The notes under the pieces: generated by a model | Databases searched by the model: none | Told to the model about the DNA's origin: nothing | What the model saw: only the letters and a program-made list of their open reading frames with translations | Made by a program: the position numbers and the translations under genes | Source of the DNA: Clostridium_AD sp050717545 | GTDB lineage: Bacteria; Bacillota; Clostridia; Clostridiales; Clostridiaceae | NCBI RefSeq assembly: GCF_050717545.1 | Contig: NZ_JBOITN010000029.1 | Span: forward strand, 96,802-160,801 | DNA length: 64,000 nt | Reading direction: 5' to 3' | Shown here: positions 61,481 to 64,000 of the stretch, one piece after another | How positions within the stretch are numbered: the first letter of the stretch is position 1 | Layout of the letters: every line of letters begins with the position of its first letter

Positions 61481-61501
61481 ATATAAAAGGGGAAATGTAA
61501 A

Positions 61502-61825
61502 ATGAGTCAAAATAATATAGTTCAGCAGCTTTATAAAGTAATAGAGGATAGAAAAGAAAATCCTATAGAGGGTTCATACACTAGTTATTTGTTTGAACAA
61601 GGGATTGATAAAATTCTTAAAAAAGTTGGAGAAGAAAGTGCGGAAGTAATAATTAGTAGCAAAAACAGTGATGCTAATGAAACTGTTGGAGAAATATCAG
61701 ACTTGTTTTATCACACTTTAGTACTTATGGTGGCAAAGGGTATAAAAATAGAGGATGTCGCAAACGAACTTGAAACTAGACGCGAAAAGATATGCAACAA
61801 AAAACCTAAGAGAGAAGAAAAATAA
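61502..61825 (+). CDS. hisE: Phosphoribosyl-ATP pyrophosphatase HisE
   Basis: This is a 107-residue all-alpha MazG-type pyrophosphatase for the second pathway step (EC 3.6.1.31). The metal-binding EExxE-type helices are in KKVGEESAEVIISSKN and EISDLFYHTLVLM. GGGGAAATG stands before the ATG. Last gene of the operon, followed by a strong terminator. Confidence 0.95.
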   Translation: MSQNNIVQQLYKVIEDRKENPIEGSYTSYLFEQGIDKILKKVGEESAEVIISSKNSDANETVGEISDLFYHTLVLMVAKGIKIEDVANELETRREKICNKKPKREEK

Positions 61826-61829
61826 ACAA

Positions 61830-61862
61830 AAAAAGCATCTGCAACGCAGATGTTTTTTTTAA
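61830..61862 (+). terminator. Terminator of the his operon
   Basis: AAAGCATCTGC pairs with GCAGATGTTT (3-base loop) and eight or more T follow. The A run on its left may let it also end glpK on the minus strand. Confidence 0.9.
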
Positions 61863-61886
61863 GGATAAATATCATAGTGCCTAAAA

Positions 61887-63377
61887 TTATTTTTCCCAGT
61901 CCCTTGATCTACCAACAGCTTTATGCCATCCTTTTAAGAGTTCTACTCTCTTTTCTTCTCCCATTTTTGAATCGAAAGATCTTGAAAGTGCCCAATTTTT
62001 CGAAATTTCTTCTTGATCTTTCCAGTATCCTACTGCCAAGCCTGCCAGGTATGCGGCACCTAAAGCTGTTGTTTCAATAACTTCTGGTCTGTCAACTTGA
62101 ACATCTAATATATCTGATTGGAATTGCATTAAAAAGTTATTTGCACATGCACCACCATCAACCTTTAATGATTTGAGTATAATACCAGAATCCTCTTGCA
62201 TAGCCTTTAACACGTCATTTGTCTGATATGCTATTGATTCTAGTGCTGCCCTTATAAAGTGTTCCTTCTTAGTTCCACGAGTTAAACCAACTATTGTGCC
62301 TCTTGCATATGGATCCCAGTAGGGTGCACCAAGTCCAACAAAAGCTGGTACCATATATACTCCATCTGTACTATCAACATCAGTAGCATATTCTTCTGAG
62401 TCAGGAGCGCTTTTAATCATTCTTAATTCATCTCTTAACCATTGAATAGCAGCACCAGCAACAAATACGCTTCCTTCTAGAGCATAGTTGATTTTTCCAT
62501 CGATACCATATGCTATTGTTGTAAGTAAGCCATTGTGCGAATCTATTGCCTTTTCACCAGTGTTCATTAATAAGAAGCAACCAGTACCATAAGTGTTTTT
62601 AGCAGTTCCAGCTTGGTAACAAGTTTGTCCAAACAACGCTGCTTGTTGATCCCCTGCGGCTCCAGCTATTGCTATTTGAGATCCAAATATTGAAGCATCA
62701 GTGTAACCATAAACATAGCTTGATGGTTTAACCTCTGCAAGCATTGATTTAGGAATATTTAAAGTGCTAAGTATTTCGTCATCCCATTTAAGTTCATGAA
62801 TGTTATATAACATTGTTCGAGAAGCATTAGTATAATCGGTTACATGAACCTTGCCTTTTGTTAACTTCCATATTAGCCAGGTATCTATAGTTCCAAACAA
62901 TAAATTTCCTTTATCAGCTTCAGCTCTTGCCCCAGCTACATTATCAAGTATCCATTTTACTTTTGTTCCAGAAAAATATGCATCGAGTATAAGGCCTGTT
63001 TTAGATTGTACTACTTTATCAAAGTTTTCAGCCTTTAATTCATCACATGTAGCTGCTGTTCTTCTGCACTGCCATACAATAGCGTTATATACAGGAACTC
63101 CAGTATGTTTATTCCAGACAACTGTAGTTTCTCTTTGATTTGTAATTCCAAGAGCGGATATATCTTGAGCTGTAGCTCCAATTTTCGCCATAGCTTCTTG
63201 CGTTACACCTAATTGGGTTGCCCATATTTCCATAGGATCATGCTCAACCCAACCTGGTTTAGGGTATATTTGAGTGAATTCTTTTTGAGCTACACTTGCT
63301 ATTAATCCTTCTTTATTAAATAAGATGCATCTTGAACTTGTAGTTCCTTGATCTAGTGCAATTACATACTGAGGCAT
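61887..63377 (-). CDS. glpK: Glycerol kinase GlpK
   Basis: This is a 496-residue FGGY-family kinase making glycerol-3-phosphate (EC 2.7.1.30). ALDQGTTSSRCILF is the N-terminal phosphate loop, TNQRETTVVWNKHTG and the later VPAFVGLGAPYWDPYARG and KVDGGACANNFLMQFQSD are family marks. A phosphorylatable His, used by PTS control in Firmicutes, lies in the region around residue 230, but I could not confirm it. It follows the DUF1667 gene on the minus strand after a hairpin. GGAG lies before the ATG. Confidence 0.97.
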   Translation of the reverse strand: MPQYVIALDQGTTSSRCILFNKEGLIASVAQKEFTQIYPKPGWVEHDPMEIWATQLGVTQEAMAKIGATAQDISALGITNQRETTVVWNKHTGVPVYNAIVWQCRRTAATCDELKAENFDKVVQSKTGLILDAYFSGTKVKWILDNVAGARAEADKGNLLFGTIDTWLIWKLTKGKVHVTDYTNASRTMLYNIHELKWDDEILSTLNIPKSMLAEVKPSSYVYGYTDASIFGSQIAIAGAAGDQQAALFGQTCYQAGTAKNTYGTGCFLLMNTGEKAIDSHNGLLTTIAYGIDGKINYALEGSVFVAGAAIQWLRDELRMIKSAPDSEEYATDVDSTDGVYMVPAFVGLGAPYWDPYARGTIVGLTRGTKKEHFIRAALESIAYQTNDVLKAMQEDSGIILKSLKVDGGACANNFLMQFQSDILDVQVDRPEVIETTALGAAYLAGLAVGYWKDQEEISKNWALSRSFDSKMGEEKRVELLKGWHKAVGRSRDWEK

Positions 63378-63429
63378 AATTTATACACTCCTTATTAATT
63401 TATTAGTAACCGTTTACTCAAAGTTTATA

Positions 63430-63466
63430 AAAACACGATATTACATATATATTAAATAATATCGTG
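63430..63466 (-). terminator. Terminator between the DUF1667 gene and glpK
   Basis: On the minus strand CACGATATTA pairs with TAATATCGTG (10 bp, 13-base loop) and TTTTT follows. It may separate glpK expression from the upstream glp genes. Confidence 0.7.
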
Positions 63467-63499
63467 AAATTTTATCTAACTAATTCATTAAGGGGAATA

Positions 63500-63868
63500 T
63501 TAGTCTGCTTTATTTACATTCTTAGTTGCTATAATATCTACTCCGGTTCCTAGTACATTTTTGAGTATTACATCACCGATAAGTATAGGTGCATTAACTA
63601 TAACACTTTTCAATGCTTTTACGCAATCACAAATCATACTTTTGGGAATATCTGATTCAGTTTTGACAGGGAGCACCGTAATATCACCGCCTGTTACTAA
63701 AACTGACGAAGTAACTACTCTTGTTGGATTGGTGCATTCTTTTTTTCCATAGTTTTCACCAATCTTACAAGTATTCCCTGTTACTTTTATTACTTTATCA
63801 CCATCAAGCTCTACTTCAAGAGCGCAACCTACGGGGCATCCAATACAGGTCAATTCTTTTATGCTCAT
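63500..63868 (-). CDS. DUF1667 protein of the glycerol-3-phosphate oxidation cluster
   Basis: This is a 122-residue protein with an N-terminal CIGCPVGCALEVELDGD motif and further Cys in GNTCKIG and KKECTNP, suggesting an iron-sulfur or metal site. In many clostridia this family stands beside glpK and two FAD-dependent dehydrogenase genes, where it probably takes part in electron transfer from glycerol-3-phosphate. AGGAG before the ATG overlaps the end of the gene before it, so the two are co-translated. Confidence 0.88.
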   Translation of the reverse strand: MSIKELTCIGCPVGCALEVELDGDKVIKVTGNTCKIGENYGKKECTNPTRVVTSSVLVTGGDITVLPVKTESDIPKSMICDCVKALKSVIVNAPILIGDVILKNVLGTGVDIIATKNVNKAD

Positions 63869-63873
63869 AATCT

Positions 63874-64000
63874 CTACTCCTTTTCTACTTTTATAGTAAT
63901 TTTAGTGCAGTCACTATATTTATCAAAAATTGCTTTAGTAAGTTTAACGCTTTCCATTTCACCAGGGGTTAGTATTTTCTTCTTTAAATGCATTTCGCGA
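63874..64000 (-). CDS. 3' end of an upstream gene, probably an FAD/NAD oxidoreductase (partial)
   Basis: An open minus-strand frame runs from the right edge to TAG at 63874-63876, giving 42 residues ending TKITIKVEKE. It lies five bases before the DUF1667 gene. In related clostridial clusters this place holds a FAD-dependent oxidoreductase of the glycerol-3-phosphate set. The visible tail is too short to confirm. Confidence 0.6.
   Translation of the reverse strand, partial: REMHLKKKILTPGEMESVKLTKAIFDKYSDCTKITIKVEKE

Overview
This window looks like chromosome from a low-GC Firmicute of the genus Clostridium or a close relative. Supporting signs are the strong AT bias, AGA/AGG-rich arginine codons, GGAGG ribosome sites, a histidine operon with the short HisG plus HisZ, a clostridial cysteine-type T-box operon (ubiG-mccB-luxS-mccA order), a MecA-type PBP and a membrane pyrophosphatase. 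I see no rRNA, tRNA, CRISPR array, prophage or intact transposon. Both ends cut through genes.

Layout. 1-2.9 kb: the 3' part of a branched-chain amino-acid ABC importer (livHMGF). 3-6.3 kb: a zinc-ribbon membrane protein, a PfkB sugar kinase and msrB. 6.7-10 kb: an ammonium channel fused to a PII domain, convergent with gdhA; gdhA has an unusual two-hairpin leader. 10.4-15.2 kb: a YxeP-type amidohydrolase, then a Cys T-box and ubiG-mccB-luxS-mccA, in which mccB carries an internal deletion with a frameshift; a tiny self-contained transcription unit follows. 15.3-23.5 kb: a branching enzyme and gltBD. 23.7-31.2 kb: an SGNH hydrolase, an ABC-class ATPase, a threonine aldolase-type PLP enzyme and pyruvate carboxylase. 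31.3-37.4 kb: a polyphosphate locus with ppk, a canonical ppx, a divergent second Ppx-like protein and a free-standing HD domain. 37.4-41.2 kb: a DUF1450 gene with no AUG start, a DUF4041 coiled-coil protein without the usual nuclease tail, and the PBP. 41.2-46.8 kb: LarA-like racemase, Gfo/Idh dehydrogenase, TIM-barrel epimerase, AraC regulator and AEC transporter, a probable hydroxy-acid or sugar utilisation locus. 47-54.7 kb: membrane pyrophosphatase, TPR protein, NhaC antiporter, small membrane protein, PHP phosphatase, YdjM-like protein and pentapeptide-repeat protein. 55-61.9 kb: hisZGDBHAFIE. 61.9-64 kb: glpK, a DUF1667 gene and the end of another gene.

How the parts connect. Nitrogen entry (Amt-PII), GDH and GOGAT lie within 17 kb of each other. 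The T-box operon recycles homocysteine towards cysteine, but the mccB lesion probably breaks that route. PPK, PPX and the pyrophosphatase all belong to phosphate and PPi energy handling. Genes are packed as short units separated by clear intrinsic terminators. The points I consider most unusual are the Amt-PII fusion, the mccB deletion, the three related HD modules with a degenerate Ppx, the DUF4041 protein without nuclease, the AUA/AUU-start DUF1450 gene, and a family of about 40-bp dispersed repeats.
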